Below, in pieces: positions 1 to 10,588 of a stretch of 64,000 bases of DNA; positions within the stretch are counted from its first letter, which is position 1; each line of letters starts with the position of its first letter. The stretch is from assembly GCF_023898315.1 (NCBI RefSeq), contig NC_064622.1, positions 78,192,387 through 78,256,386 of the forward strand, in the 5' to 3' direction. This stretch comes from Schistocerca nitens (Eukaryota > Arthropoda > Insecta > Orthoptera > Acrididae). The notes under the pieces are model-generated. The model was not told where the DNA came from and did no database searches. It was given only the letters and a program-made list of their open reading frames with translations. The position numbers and the translations under genes were made by a program.

Positions 1-144
1 AAGAGATGCATACACTAAGCAGATTCAGAAGGATGTAGGTTGCAGTAAGTACTGGGAGATGAAGAAGCTGGCACAGGATAGAGTAGCATGGAGAGCTGCA
101 TCAAACCAGTCTCAGGACTGAAGACCACAACAACAACAACAACA
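1..144 (+). mobile_element. RTE LINE, 3' end (C-terminal codons plus CAA tail)
   Basis: The first 121 bases read in one open frame (codons from base 2) to a TGA at 119-121. The peptide, ending in a motif like MKKLAQDRVAWRAASNQ, matches the C-terminus of the RTE-type reverse transcriptase protein at 62177-64000 almost residue for residue. The stop is followed by a very short 3' UTR and a (CAA)n run, the usual RTE ending. The element continues off the left edge, so its size is unknown. A second 3' end of the family is at 60205-60540. Confidence 0.85.
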
Positions 145-1901
145 ATTGAACACAAAATATACAGTTACACTTCATTCACATACACAACATCGACACCAGT
201 GAAAATGTTTATAATTGTGAAATAGTTTCCGCTAACATAGTTCTTACGCTAGGCATCGTAAAACAGTTTATTCCTATCTCCGTATAATTTATCGTTAACA
301 TACGACAGCTACAGTGACACTGGTAAGTTTGCAGACTACGGATTACCACGTTTTAAACACATACACCACACAATCACTTGGAACACTGTAGCCACCACTT
401 TCAACTTGTTAGAAGGAGAACGTCGCAGAAAGACGGGACCATTCGACAAGCAAGAAGACTCCGCCTGTATCAACCTCGACCGCTGCCAACCCATTCAGTG
501 CGATTTGCATGGACACATGTTTTACACCGGCTTCCAAACATTCAGTGTGATTTGCGTGGACACTGTTTTGCACCACAATTGGTACTTTTCGGTTATCGGA
601 AGCACATCCAAAAGATGAATTGAAAGCTCACTCCATGCAGAAAGAAGTTCTACATACTTGGAATCGAGTTGCAACCACTGACGACAGAACCACCAAGCAA
701 ATATAACAACCATTCAACTAATTTCCCATGTGAGAATGTATCTAAAATAAATTGTTTGTTAGATGTGACAGAGAAGTCTTTAATCTATATATTGATTCAA
801 AATATTTATGCTAGTTGCAACTATGAAGGCACACTTGACTCAGTTAATTTTTGGGTTCCTTCTATTATTGTCAATGTTTCTCTGAGACCAAAGATAAACG
901 CACGTAATTGCCCCGACCTCGTAACGTATGAAGATAGTGAGTGATGCTGTAATCTCTGTTTTCGATCTTTCTTTGCTATATCCATCAAGGCAACTCCTCC
1001 TCCTTGAAAATCGTGAAATTCGCTACTGAGACTGAAGATAGCGGGCAGATGATTGATGATCGCTGTAATTTGTCAGTTTTTTAAACTCAGATCTCCGTAG
1101 TACAGTACCTGGCAGTATGTTCAGTTGCATTACATTTGTACAGATCGCTCTCTCTCTTTTTTCAACAAATGGGCGATCGTTTATTGATTACGAAACACAC
1201 TAAATTCGACGTACACTTAAACTTACACTTCTACTTCTGGCACGAGTTTTTTCTTCCACAACAGTGTTTGTAAAAATGTCCTATTAAATAATGTTCTTCT
1301 TTGTTTAAGGGAAGCGCATCGGACACGCTCTTTAGCAGTTCGATTTCAACGTCGCTCTTCGCACTGCAATGGGGCAGACTCACTTTAAAACACTTTCCGC
1401 ACAGGTGATTAATTTTTAACGTTTTCTGTACTACTTGAACATACCTCTCCCTCAACATATCACAACCCATCAAACGCAATTACTCGTCTGTTGTGCGACA
1501 ATGTCGTTGAAACAGTACTCCATGCTGATTATTATTTATCAGCGTATCTTACTGTAACTTTTTGTGCCTCTCTCGCGAATCGAACCATTAATCAGCCCAA
1601 CTGAGGCCATTGCTTTTCACTCGTACAACACTGTCCTTCAATACAACACTGTTGTTCAACAACCTCCATTCCACTTTATTCCGCACCCGACAGCGATAAT
1701 TCATTCTTAGTGTACTTTACCGTAGTCTTTCCTGCTTCATGCGCATCATATGCCAAATAGTCCAACAAACGCACTTACACTTTCTTCCAACTGTCCATAA
1801 CTGTCTGCTGGTTCCTATGATTGTGCGTTGTTAATTCCTCCGAGCATAGCACTTAAGTCGCAAAATGGATACGCACATAACATTTACACATACATGTAAA
1901 A
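145..1901. other. No gene recognised; AT-rich stretch
   Basis: Only short open frames with no recognisable motif occur here, the longest about 90 codons (669-944 plus). The one internal structure I see is a short imperfect tandem duplication at 486-576, listed separately. No transposon termini or SINE boxes were found. Confidence 0.5.
486..576 (+). repeat. Imperfect tandem duplication, two ~45-bp units
   Basis: The unit at about 486-532 and the unit at about 533-576 share the cores CATTCAGTG(C/T)GATTTGC and GGACAC...TGTTTT(A/G)CACC with a few substitutions and small indels. It lies in an otherwise unannotated stretch. Confidence 0.6.
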
Positions 1902-2123
1902 TTTTCATATTTGGCCGGCCGGAGTGGCGGAGCGGTTCTAGGCGCTTCAGTCTGGAACCGCGCGACCGCTACGGTCGCAGGTTCGAATCCTGCTTCGGGC
2001 ATGGATGTGTGTGATGTCCTTAGGTTAGTTAGGTTTAAGTAGTTCTAAGTTCTAAGGGACTGATGACCTCAGAAGTTAAGTCCCATAGTGCTCAGAGCCA
2101 TTTGAACCATTTTTTTCATATTT
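1902..2123 (+). mobile_element. tRNA-derived SINE (family A), full length with TSD
   Basis: The SINE body is 1913-2112. The head carries an A box (TGGCGGAGCGG) and a B box (GGTTCGAATCC), giving a tRNA-like internal RNA polymerase III promoter. The tail has the family signature (TTAGGTTAGTTAGG; CCCATAGTGCTCAGAGCC; ATTTGAACCATTT). It is flanked by an 11-bp direct repeat TTTTCATATTT at 1902-1912 and 2113-2123, the target-site duplication expected from LINE-type retroposition. This is the reference copy for family A in this window. Confidence 0.92.
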
Positions 2124-3602
2124 CAGATAACACAAACACTTTTTGTTAAACCTTCCATGCGTGCATAGAAGGGCATGTTTACTTTACGTTATGTGTTTTA
2201 TGTATTCTGTATTTCACGTTTTGTGTTTCTTTGTACTGATGCTTCTGACACGATTAAAAATTAAGTAAATTAAAATGGAAAAAGTAATACGAGGAAGACT
2301 TTTTTGGTATCGAAACAATAAATATAACTTGTTATTTGTGTTTGGAAAGGACTCTTACAGTTGGCCTATTGCTATAAAGTAGTTTATAACAAAATCTGGG
2401 GCCACGAGCGACGGCGGACGAGTTTAGACTTGTTCTCCGCACCTACGTGGTGTGTTCTCCGACAACCAACGGGCGTTCAGCAGTGTTCTGAGCGTTCTGC
2501 TAAATGTAGTACGCACTACAACCATTCAATGTGATCGTAGCGAGTAATTTAGCGAATTCTTATTCCATTTGTAGCGAGTTGTCATGGGTGAAGGTGGTGG
2601 TAAGCGACAAATTTCACACATACAAGCGAGAGTTATAATATACGCTTTCGTCAAGCGCAAAGTATGTGTGTGTGTGTGTACCGCAACTGTCGCCAGGAAC
2701 CGCCAACAATGAAATCCCCCTCCCTGTTTCGACCTCCGTGAACCGACATAGTTCGTGGATCGGACTATAACAATCACTTAACACTGTTGGAAAGTGCCTT
2801 CAGGACAGCAATTAATTCCGGATAGTAAACTGAAAACTGCTCTGGGAGGACACATTTGGAGTACGTGACTGAACATCCGATTAATCCTCCTGCTTAGATC
2901 CACCAATGTAGACGCTGATGAAATCCTGGAGGCGATTTAAATCTCCTAAAACTATATTTTAAAAAGAAATCTAAGGTGCAGTTCTGCCTGCACATATTCT
3001 TTTCTAAAATTAATCTGGATCTCTTTAGCAGCCGGGGTGATTCCCTGGACTTAATTCCAGCCACCTCTAACAGCGCAAGGCTCTGCCTCGCATGCATCCG
3101 TGGACGGTTACTGAACAGTCGTTTCAGTGGTGATCAGACAACGAAGGTAGATGACGGCAGTTTTGGAACAGATAACGCCCTGTATAACGCTGTGGTTAAG
3201 ACACAACAACCTATCTGAAAACACGCATTTTCAACAATCAGCATTAATCACTGTGAAGCATTTCCGTTACTACTGTAAGTGCTGTATGGTTGTGGATTTT
3301 CACTAGGACAGCTCTGAGGTTGTATCAACCTAAAAGGAACATGGAATATGTTTTTACCTGACCTGTTTTACCTTATGTCTTATGAAGATGGTGCATGACC
3401 GAAATCGATAGACAGAAAGGCTTTGAAGTAAAGAGCTGATGGTTAAAAACGCATTTTCTCAACTTCCTATATGCTTGACGTACTATGAGGAGAAATCGTC
3501 GAATTGGCAGTGGGACTCATCAGTCTCTGCACATAAACTACTCTCTGGTTGGGGCAACCATGGCTAAAATAATGATGATTGATGGAACTGGAATTTTAAA
3601 AT
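2124..3602. other. No gene recognised; short TG microsatellite
   Basis: No coding signal was recognised. A short (TG)8 microsatellite lies at 2664-2679 and explains the apparent His-Thr repeat reading on the other strand. Short frames such as 2976-3218 have no recognisable domain. Confidence 0.5.
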
Positions 3603-4512
3603 CATAATGTTCCGCAAGGTGTTATTAGCAAATTAGAATTAAAATTAATAAAAAGTTCATATGACTACATTAGCTGTTTATTGTAGTCCTTTCAAAGACC
3701 CACGACCGCTTTCGCACTTTGAGCTGCATCTTCAGGAACATTTAAGTAATCGTTTCATGCCTGATGAGAATTACGATATTTCCAAGATGCACCTATAAAT
3801 GAAATTGAGAGATCCTTCAACGGTTGTGATCAGACTAAAAGATTGTTAAACACCAATTATGACCGTCCTAACTAAAATCCGTAAGCTGACAAAGTGTGAT
3901 TGTGGAAGTTTCTGTAATCAGGAGGAGTGATCACTAGAATTCACACAGCTACGCGCGTGATTAGTTGAACAGTAATGCGCGTACAAAATTAGATAATGAC
4001 TTTCATTGGCCCACCGAGAATCTAATGAACCCCGGAAACCGGGGTCAGGGATTTTCTCTGCCTCGTGATGACTGGGTGTTGTGTGATGTCCTTAGGTTAG
4101 TTAGGTTTAAGTAGTTCTAAGTTCTAGGGGACTGATGATCATAGCTGTTAAGTCCCATAGTGCTCAGAGCCATTTGAACCCCGGAAATAATCAGGAGCAT
4201 CCAGCATACGGATTTTATTTAGGACGCCCATCAGTGGTGTTTAACAATCTTTTAGTCTGATGACAGCCGTTGGTGGATCACTCACTTTCGTTTGTTGCTG
4301 CACCTTGGAACATCGTAATTCTCTTCAGGCATGAAGTGACTACTTAAACGCACCTAAGGAAGCACCTGTAAGATGCGAAAAAATTTGTCGTGGATCTTTG
4401 AAAGGATTACAACACACAGTTACTGCTGCCATGTAGACTTGGAGTCATTTTGATTCTAATTTGATAATAACACATTGCGTAACAGCGTAACATTGTAATG
4501 TGAAAGTTCCAA
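3603..4512. repeat. Large diverged inverted repeat (~300-bp arms) with SINE in the loop
   Basis: The left arm (about 3603-3908) and the reverse complement of the right arm (about 4195-4512) align over most of their length. Shared blocks include TCAGACTAAAAGATTGTTAA, TCCTTTCAAAGA, TTTCATGCCTGA next to GAGAATTACGAT, and GTTATTA(G/T)CAAATTAGAAT. Divergence with small indels suggests an old insertion. The ~290-bp loop contains a chimeric SINE (4039-4175). No open reading frame spans it, so it is best read as a non-autonomous fold-back DNA element. I could not define its termini or a TSD. Confidence 0.65.
4027..4187 (+). mobile_element. Chimeric SINE: different head joined to family-A tail
   Basis: The body (4039-4175) begins with GGGGTCAGGGATTTTCTCTG and GACTGGGTGTTGTGT, which match the tRNA-like SINE at 34355-34550 rather than family A. 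From GATGTCCTTAGGTTAG onward it is the family-A tail, ending in CATTT. A perfect 12-bp direct repeat GAACCCCGGAAA (4027-4038 and 4176-4187) flanks it, so the hybrid moved as one unit and is not an assembly join. It lies in the loop of the large inverted repeat. Confidence 0.8.
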
Positions 4513-4632
4513 TGGTGAACAACCACGCACGATTGGGAACTACCACGGCTGAGGCGATCTATGAAACATTAAGATGTTCCTTGATTATTAACGTGCTTGC
4601 GTTTCACTAGCGTTGACCGTGCACCGATTTTT

Positions 4633-4818
4633 TTGTTGCTATGGGATCAAACTGCTGAGGCGATCGGTCCCAAGGCTTACACACTACTTAATCTAACTTA
4701 AACTAACTTACGCCAAGAACAACACTCAACCCTTGCCCGAGGGACGACTCGAACCTCCGACGGGAGAAGCTGCGCGAAACGTGGCAAGCCGCCCTAGACC
4801 GCGCGGCTACCCCGCGGA
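4633..4818 (-). mobile_element. tRNA-derived SINE (family B)
   Basis: Read on the minus strand it has an A-box-like GGTAGCCGCGCGG, a B box GGTTCGAGTCG (degenerate at its end), and a tail reading TAAGTAGTGTGTAAGC then GATCGCCTCAGCAGTTTG. The tail differs from family A. Other family-B copies are at 12563, 54596 and 58836. No clear TSD was seen. Confidence 0.75.
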
Positions 4819-6410
4819 GCATGGTGACGTCACTGGCGGCGGCGCAGCTGTATAAGCACGGTAGCGGCAGTCAACCACTGGACAACGGTAGAGAAGATGT
4901 CTGCCGAAAGCTCGTGGCCAGTTAACCACCTGACGCGGCTTGAAACCCGAGAATAATGGATATCGCCGCGAGAGCATGCATTCGTACATCCTCAATTTTT
5001 ATTTTCCACTCTTCTGTATATTATTCTTGTTAGCAATATTGGGGTATGAACGGTTAAGCTGATTGGGCCACAATTCTCGCACTTGACGACTCTTGCGATC
5101 TTGGGAATTGTGTGGACGACGTTTGAACCGTAAAATTACTACTGGTTCACCAAAGGTTATTAATCTCAATCAATACACAAAATGTAAAGTGGAAGTAGGT
5201 GCCAAGGAATAACTGGTGAAATTACACACAATTTTCAATAACACTCTTTATTCAAATTTGGTGCAAGACTTTACGATTTTTTTTTAAAACAAGGCCAACA
5301 ATCATGTAACAATTACGATAGGAAAGGACTTTTAAATTATTAAATTATTATAAAAATTGGAAAAACACACAACAGTTTTTACTGACTAGAAAAAATATAA
5401 AAATCCACTACGGCGTACATTAACAACCTTGCTCGATTATAGCCAAATATACATGAACACAAATTTACGTACGTTACAGCTTCCAGATGAGCAGGAATTC
5501 GTTATGCAAGTGACTAGTTCTTACCACGAGGCAAAAGGAATTTTTCTTCTTTCTTAGAGTACCTTTTACACCTAAGTCTAGTAATACTAGTTATGGCAGG
5601 CGAGAGAATGGATCAGGTCTTAGTGCCCTGCATTTTAAACAGTACAGTCATTGGTGCCTTAGACTTTCACAGACATGGCAGAGGCTAACAGTCGAATAAA
5701 CCCGTAGGTAAGCTGGGAGGGGAAAGAAGCAATCCGAACCACAGATTTACTCTGACTCCCGCCCTTTCGTCCCCCCAAAAAATACGGCTGGTATAATTAA
5801 CAAGAATAAGTAAATTGAATTCAATTAAAGTTCATAAAATCTGTTAACAATCAATACTCAACCTCTTGTGCGTTACAACTCACAGAACTGAACCAACGCA
5901 CCTCCAAATGCTCTACCGAGCCGCCCGCTGCCAGCCGTTTCAACGGACGCAGGAAGGCGCGCCGATTTTCAGAACCTCCTCGCCGGTCGACAGCATACGG
6001 CCGAACTGCAGATTAGGCCCCTTGCGGACCCACACTCAGGAATATTCCTTTCGCGACGAGCAGTTAACGCCCCATACCACGGAGCCGCTGCTCGCGTCGC
6101 TTACGCTGATGCCGCGGTCTGCGTGCTGTCCCTCTATCACCGGCAGAGAAGTCGCATCTTGATGCCCCGACTGCCAGCTCTCCTCGAGAGCCCATACAGC
6201 CACTTCTTAAACCCACGCGAACAACCCACTTTTCCCCTTTCCCGCTAGAGGGAGACACCGAAGCCTTCAATTGCGACAAAGGCACCGCCGCAAGAAAACG
6301 GAGGGCGACTGCTTCGCGCTACGCGCTGCGGCGCGCTTTGCAAAGCTAACTTTACTACGGCTCAATGTTCTTCCGGATGTCAAGTGGTACATCGTCAGAC
6401 TCAATACATT
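4819..6410. other. No gene recognised
   Basis: AT-rich to about 5860, then moderately GC-rich at 5880-6350. Open frames at 5866-6162 (plus) and 6064-6285 (minus) overlap and have no recognisable motif. A weak tRNA-like string occurs on the minus strand near 5875-5935 but is not convincing as a complete element. Confidence 0.45.
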
Positions 6411-6602
6411 CTACACACCGCCGAGAATAGTGGTTTTGTTGCCATTTCCTCAAATGAGTTTAGAAATTTCGAAGGAATCCCTTGTGCCTTATTCGAACTT
6501 AAGTCTTCAAAACTCTGTTAAATCGTGTTTGTAACACTCACAGGACGCCAAAAAGAAAATGAGGGTAAGTCTCTGGTCGATTTCGAGTGAGACTTCCGGG
6601 GC
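6411..6602 (+). repeat. Direct repeat, copy 1 (~192 bp)
   Basis: This segment, from CTACACACCGCCGAGAATAG to GAGACTTCCGGGGC, recurs at 8254-8443 in the same orientation with a few substitutions and small indels. Copy 1 ends exactly where a family-A SINE head begins. Copy 2 starts exactly where a family-A SINE tail ends. It therefore behaves like an unusually long flanking duplication around the SINE-bearing segment. Confidence 0.85.
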
Positions 6603-6758
6603 GCCGGCCCGAGTGGCCGAGCGGTTCTAGGCTGGAACCCAGCGACCGCTACGGTCGCAGGTTCGAATCCTGCCTCGGGCATGGGTGTGCGTGATGTCCT
6701 TAGGTTAGTTAGGTTTAAGTAGTTCTAAGTTCTAAGATATTAAGTCCCATAGTGCTCA
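6603..6758 (+). mobile_element. SINE family A, 3' end cut by element F1
   Basis: A tRNA-like head (GAGTGGCCGAGCGG; GGTTCGAATCC) is followed by the family-A tail up to CCCATAGTGCTCA, where element F1 begins. Relative to other copies it has small internal deletions, in the head after TTCTAGG and in the tail after TTCTAAG. No SINE sequence follows on the far side of F1 directly; a SINE tail fragment reappears at 8187-8253. Confidence 0.85.
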
Positions 6759-6954
6759 CAAGGGAACCTCCCCATCGCACTCCCCTCAGATTTAGTTATA
6801 AGTTGGCACAGTGAATAGGCCTTGAAAAACTGAACACAGATCAATCGAAAAAACAGGAAGAAGTTGTGTGGAACTATGAAAAAAATAAGCAAAATATACA
6901 AACTGAGTAGTCCATGTGCAAGATAGGCAACAACAAGGATAGGGTGAGCTCAGA

Positions 6955-7025
6955 AGCGCCGTGGTCCCGTGGTTAGCGTGAGCAGCTGCGGAACGAGAGA
7001 TCCTTCATTCAAGTCTTCTCTCGAG
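6955..7025 (+). other. tRNA-like module in left arm of F1 copy 1
   Basis: An A-box-like string TGGTCCCGTGGTTAGCG is followed about 30 bases later by a B-box-like ATTCAAGTC. The order and spacing are those of a tRNA-type internal promoter. The mirrored module at 7648-7718 reads the opposite way. It has no obvious full cloverleaf acceptor stem, so it is not called a tRNA gene. Confidence 0.6.
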
Positions 7026-7647
7026 TGAATGGTTCACTTTCTTTATTTTCGCGAAGTTATGATCTGTCCGTTCGTTCATTGACGTCTCTGTTCACTGCAA
7101 TAAGTTTAGTGTCTGTGTTTTGCGATCGCACCGCAAAACCTTACTAGACGAAAGGACGTGCCTCTCCAATGGGAACCGAAAACATTTGATCGCAAGGTCA
7201 TAGGTCAACCGATTCCTCCACAGGAAAACACGTCTGATATATTCTATACGACACTGGTGACGGCATGTGCGTCACATGACAGGAATATGTTGTCGACCCA
7301 CCTAACTTGTACACTTGGCGAATGGGTAAAAAGATTCTTCTACCTTGCCCGATTTAGGTTTTCTTGTGGATGTGATAATCACTCCCAAAAAAGTGATGAA
7401 AACATAAGTGTTTGTCACATAAACTGTAACAAATGAATGCAACAGTTCCACAGTCGCACAGTTTTCCCTGTTCTCTGACAAAACATATGTTTTTAACGTT
7501 TTCAAATTTTTCCGTGTGTAGACCGTCAAATCCTGCATATGTCCGAGCAAATCTGAACATGTCCTGGAATTTTGGAGAGCGAAGCTGATTATGTGTGAGT
7601 GCCTGAACTTTGATAATTGTCTGAAAATAAAAAATATATACTTCTCA

Positions 7648-7718
7648 CTCGAGAGAAGACTTGAACCAAGGACATCTTGTTCAGCAGCCGCTCACGATAA
7701 CCACGGGACCACGGCGCT
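7648..7718 (-). other. tRNA-like module in right arm of F1 copy 1
   Basis: The minus strand reads GCGCCGTGGTCCCGTGG then GGTTCAAGTC, the same A/B-box-like pair as the left arm with a better-preserved B box. The two modules face each other across the element. Confidence 0.6.
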
Positions 7719-8186
7719 CTTGAGCTCACAGTATCCTTGATGTTGCTTATCTTCCATGTGGACTACTCAGTTTGTATATTTTGCTTATTTTTTTCATAGT
7801 TCCACACAACTTCTTCCTGTTTTCACGATTGATCTGTGTTCAGTTTTTCAAGGCCTGTCCACTGTGCAAACTTATAACTAAATCTGAGGGAGGTGCGATG
7901 GGGATGTTCCCTTGTAAGTAGGTTTGTAGTTCACTGGCACACCTGTGACGCTGCACGTAGTAGTGATTCTAGATTAGTTAATTAACAAGTAGGTTAAATC
8001 AAACTGCCCATTGTTGTAGAAAACTAAAATACTGTAGTTGTTTAAACTGTAGTTCACTAACGTAACTGTAATAGTTAAGCTGCATTATAACCGAATTTTA
8101 TGTATCAACTTATGGCCCACTAATCATGTTAGGAGGTCGGTTAACATGTATAATTATGTATTGTTACGGAAATGTAGATTTTTTTT

Positions 8187-8253
8187 AAAGTTCTAGGGGA
8201 CTAATGACCTCAGAAGTTGAGTCCCATAGTGCTCAGAGCCATTTGAACCATTT
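8187..8253 (+). mobile_element. SINE family A tail fragment
   Basis: Only the 3' portion is present, from AAGTTCTAGGGGACTAATGA to GAGCCATTTGAACCATTT. It abuts the second copy of the ~190-bp direct repeat with no gap. Its sequence overlaps the tail already present at 6700-6758, so it cannot simply be the displaced end of that copy. Confidence 0.8.
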
Positions 8254-8443
8254 CTACACACCGACGAGAATATCGTTTTGTTACCATTTCCTGAAATGAG
8301 TTTAGAAATTTCGAAGGAATCCCTTGTGCCTTATTCGAACTTAAGTCTTCAAAACTCTGTTAAATCGTGATTGTAACACTCACAGGACACCAAAAAGAAA
8401 ATAAGGGCAAGTCTGGTCGATTTCGAGTGAGACTTCCGGGGCG
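8254..8443 (+). repeat. Direct repeat, copy 2 (~190 bp)
   Basis: Matches 6411-6602 in the same orientation and runs directly into the GC-rich island. In this copy the sequence continues past GACTTCCGGGGCGACC, whereas copy 1 is interrupted by a SINE, so copy 2 probably retains the original right-hand context. Confidence 0.85.
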
Positions 8444-9655
8444 ACCCCCATTTTCGTGGCAACGACGGCACCTCGAGAACAGGTAGGCCGAGGCCAATAA
8501 GTTCAGTTGCCAGAGAACAGTACAGTAAACCTCGGAGGGCGTCCACAGTTGCGCACCTGGAGTAGTGGGGTGGAGGCGCAGCACGAACTGCCCCGCTGAC
8601 CGAGGCGCGCCGGCCCGGCCCGAGCCGTGGCACTTTGTTTATTCATGGCGGCGCCACGGGGCGTATCCGCGAGACGTATGCGGGCGTGCCGTGCTCACGC
8701 GGCCGGCCGGAGGAACGCGGAGGAAAGGGGCAGCTGCGAGGTAAGGGCGGCCCGAGATGGAGTGGCGCGCGCGTTCTCGTGTGTGCGGCGGGGGCGGAGG
8801 GGGCGGTAGGAGAAACCTCACCACCGCCCCGCACTACTACTCCACCTCTGCGCCCGACAATTCGCAGTGTTTGCCCGCCTGCCCGGCCCGCGAGCGCTTG
8901 GCCGACTGGCAGAAATAAAATATCTGCTACTTGATGCATATGGAAGCAGCGGCGGCTAGGTGGAGCAAGTTTTCTCATATGCGGCCTGGCCGGCTACCCG
9001 CGTCGTGACGGAATGCGCGCAGCGCAGCGCCCCAGCGCCGTTTAGAGACGTCCGGCACCGGCGGCCGACCGGCAACCGCCGCCGGGACCTAATAACATTT
9101 CTCATTTGTACCCACCCCGTCCCTTATGCGCGCACGACTCTCCCTCTCTCTGTGCTCGCCCGTACAGGGTGAGTGGTTTTGTGCGCGAGAGCGCTCCGGC
9201 GCCGCATATTGGAGGGGTCGCGGCGTCTCGTCTTGCGGTCAGCGCGAAAAGGGAGAGACGGCGCAAAAAAAAAAGAGACGAAAAAAAATTATAATAAAAA
9301 AATCTGCCCTCTCTCTGATTGACAGTCGGGGGCGGATGGACGAGACTCTGCCCGCAAAAGTGGAAGGGCTTTGCTGTGCAATGGATGGGAGGAGCAGAGA
9401 GATATATAAAAAAATGAAGTAAGAGGAGCGGAAAAAGGAGAGATGAGACGAGAGCAGCGGGGGAAGGGAAAAATTTCGCCCAGACTTCTTTCATGTGCAT
9501 TAATTCTAGATCTCTCTCTTTCTCTGTCTCTCTCCCTCTGTACGCAACCGCGGCGGGCAATATGTAAAACACGACACGCACCGTCCGCGAGAGGAAGCTT
9601 CCGCGAAACGCAACAAAAATACGCCGCCAAGTAGACAGGCGGGTGAGGGTGGGGT

Positions 9656-9720
9656 GAAAGGGGGGGGGAGGAGTTTGGGGGGGGGCAGGCAGGAAGGAGA
9701 GGGTTGGGTAGGGGGCGCGC
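9656..9720 (+). repeat. G-run cluster, G-quadruplex-prone
   Basis: Several runs of 3-9 consecutive G are separated by short loops, including a nine-G run before AGGAGTTT and further runs around GAGAGGGTTGGGTAGGGGG. It lies inside the CpG-rich island. Confidence 0.7.
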
Positions 9721-9837
9721 AGGCAGGCGTCCACACTCTCCGGCCCGTCTCCAACCCAGCGTCCGGCGACCCCTTACGCGAATTTGCAATTTCTGAATTT
9801 TTAAGATTAATTTTTTGGGGAGCGTGGGCGCGCTTAT

Positions 9838-9861
9838 ATGTGTACGTGTGTGTCGGCGTGC

Positions 9862-9925
<64 letters not shown>
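9838..9925 (+). repeat. Alternating CG/TG tract (microsatellite, Z-DNA-prone)
   Basis: An alternating purine-pyrimidine tract: GTGTACGTGTGTG, then a (CG)n run, then a (TG)n run of about 25 units, then GGGTGGGTGGG. It sits inside the GC-rich island and generates spurious Cys-Val and His-Thr repeat readings. Confidence 0.85.
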
Positions 9926-9926
<1 letters not shown>

Positions 9927-10588
9927 GGTGCGCGCGTCCGCGGACGGAGAGGTTTTTAATCCAGTGCTCCGGAATAAAGCGCCGGCCGAGGCGTTTCTTC
10001 CGCTGTTTTTGTTTGCCAGGTCGAATGCAGAGGCTGGCTGCCGTGTTTTCTGTTAACATCTGCACTTGAAGTGGAAGGATTTTTCTCCGACCTCCTCCGC
10101 GCCAGCGCTGCGCACGACAAACGACAAGCGCCGCCGCGCGGAGTTTTAGCATCCTGTTTTCGCTCTGGCGGGTCCTCTTTTCTGTCGCTCTCCCACGCTC
10201 GGTCGGCTCCACTCTGCACGTGTCAGGTACCTTCCCCCTGCCCCAAGTAACTCACTGCCTACGTTGATAAGAAATTACGATTGTCTGTGGAGCGCAAGCA
10301 ACTCAGCAATGCTTCAAAATCACGTCCACTGCTGGTTATTAAAACACGAGCATCAGGAAAGATAGCCGACGACGAAATTTTACTTATTGTGCGCGTACAG
10401 TATCAATAAAGACATTATTAAATTTATGCATTTCCACCATCCTGGATTAACAGCAGAACAGTAGCTTCTGTTAATAGGTTCGATATAGTAACAGCCAAAG
10501 TTGTGAGATTCGCTTTTTATTTAGTTGATGTCTAGTTTCGGGTTTCTTCTGTCACTGTTCACGGCTACACTTGATTTCGTTGTAAGTA

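Larger units (their letters stand above)
6759..7914. mobile_element. F1 long-TIR element, copy 1 (1156 bp)
   Basis: The termini are CAAGGGAACCTCCCC and, at the right end, its reverse complement GGGGATGTTCCCTTG with one change. The inverted arms run about 270 bp inward. Each arm contains an outer ~190 bp, then a tRNA-like module (6955-7025 plus, 7648-7718 minus) that reads inward. The unique middle (about 7080-7600) is shared with copy 2 at 35887-36847. It stays open in short frames on both strands (7158-7436 plus, 92 codons; 7302-7550 minus, 82 codons) but shows no transposase motif. The flanking triplets are TCA on the left and TAA on the right, so a 3-bp TSD is imperfect here. It appears non-autonomous; superfamily unknown. 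Confidence 0.8.
8444..10230. promoter_or_regulatory. CpG-rich island, candidate promoter/first-exon region
   Basis: Base composition changes sharply here: dense CG dinucleotides, pyrimidine-rich runs and few TE signatures, unlike the AT-rich flanks. Long open frames on the minus strand (9289-10212, 9102-9734) are low-complexity by-products of GC skew, not proteins I recognise. On the plus strand an ATG at 8645 opens exactly 32 codons to a splice-donor-like GAG|GTAAGG at 8741, and a TATAAAA lies near 9403. These are weak hints only. If a host gene exists in this window, its promoter or 5' exon is most likely here; direction cannot be settled. Confidence 0.35.

Noticed and set aside
1913-2112. 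Possible tRNA genes at the many A/B box pairs
   Set aside because: The boxes are followed by the shared SINE tail and flanked by TSDs; no intact acceptor stem was seen.
5866-5935. tRNA-like string on the minus strand (GGCTCGGTAGAGCATTTGG)
   Set aside because: It lacks a convincing B box pairing and any tail or TSD; too short to name as a SINE.
7158-7436. 92-codon frame in F1, matched in copy 2, as a conserved protein
   Set aside because: The conservation is explained by the shared DNA element, both strands are open, and no domain is visible; coding status cannot be judged from two copies.
9102-10212. Long minus-strand open frames (210 and 307 codons) in the GC island
   Set aside because: They are low-complexity His-Thr, Ser-Leu and Pro readings of microsatellites and GC skew; no domain, and opposing plus frames are open too.
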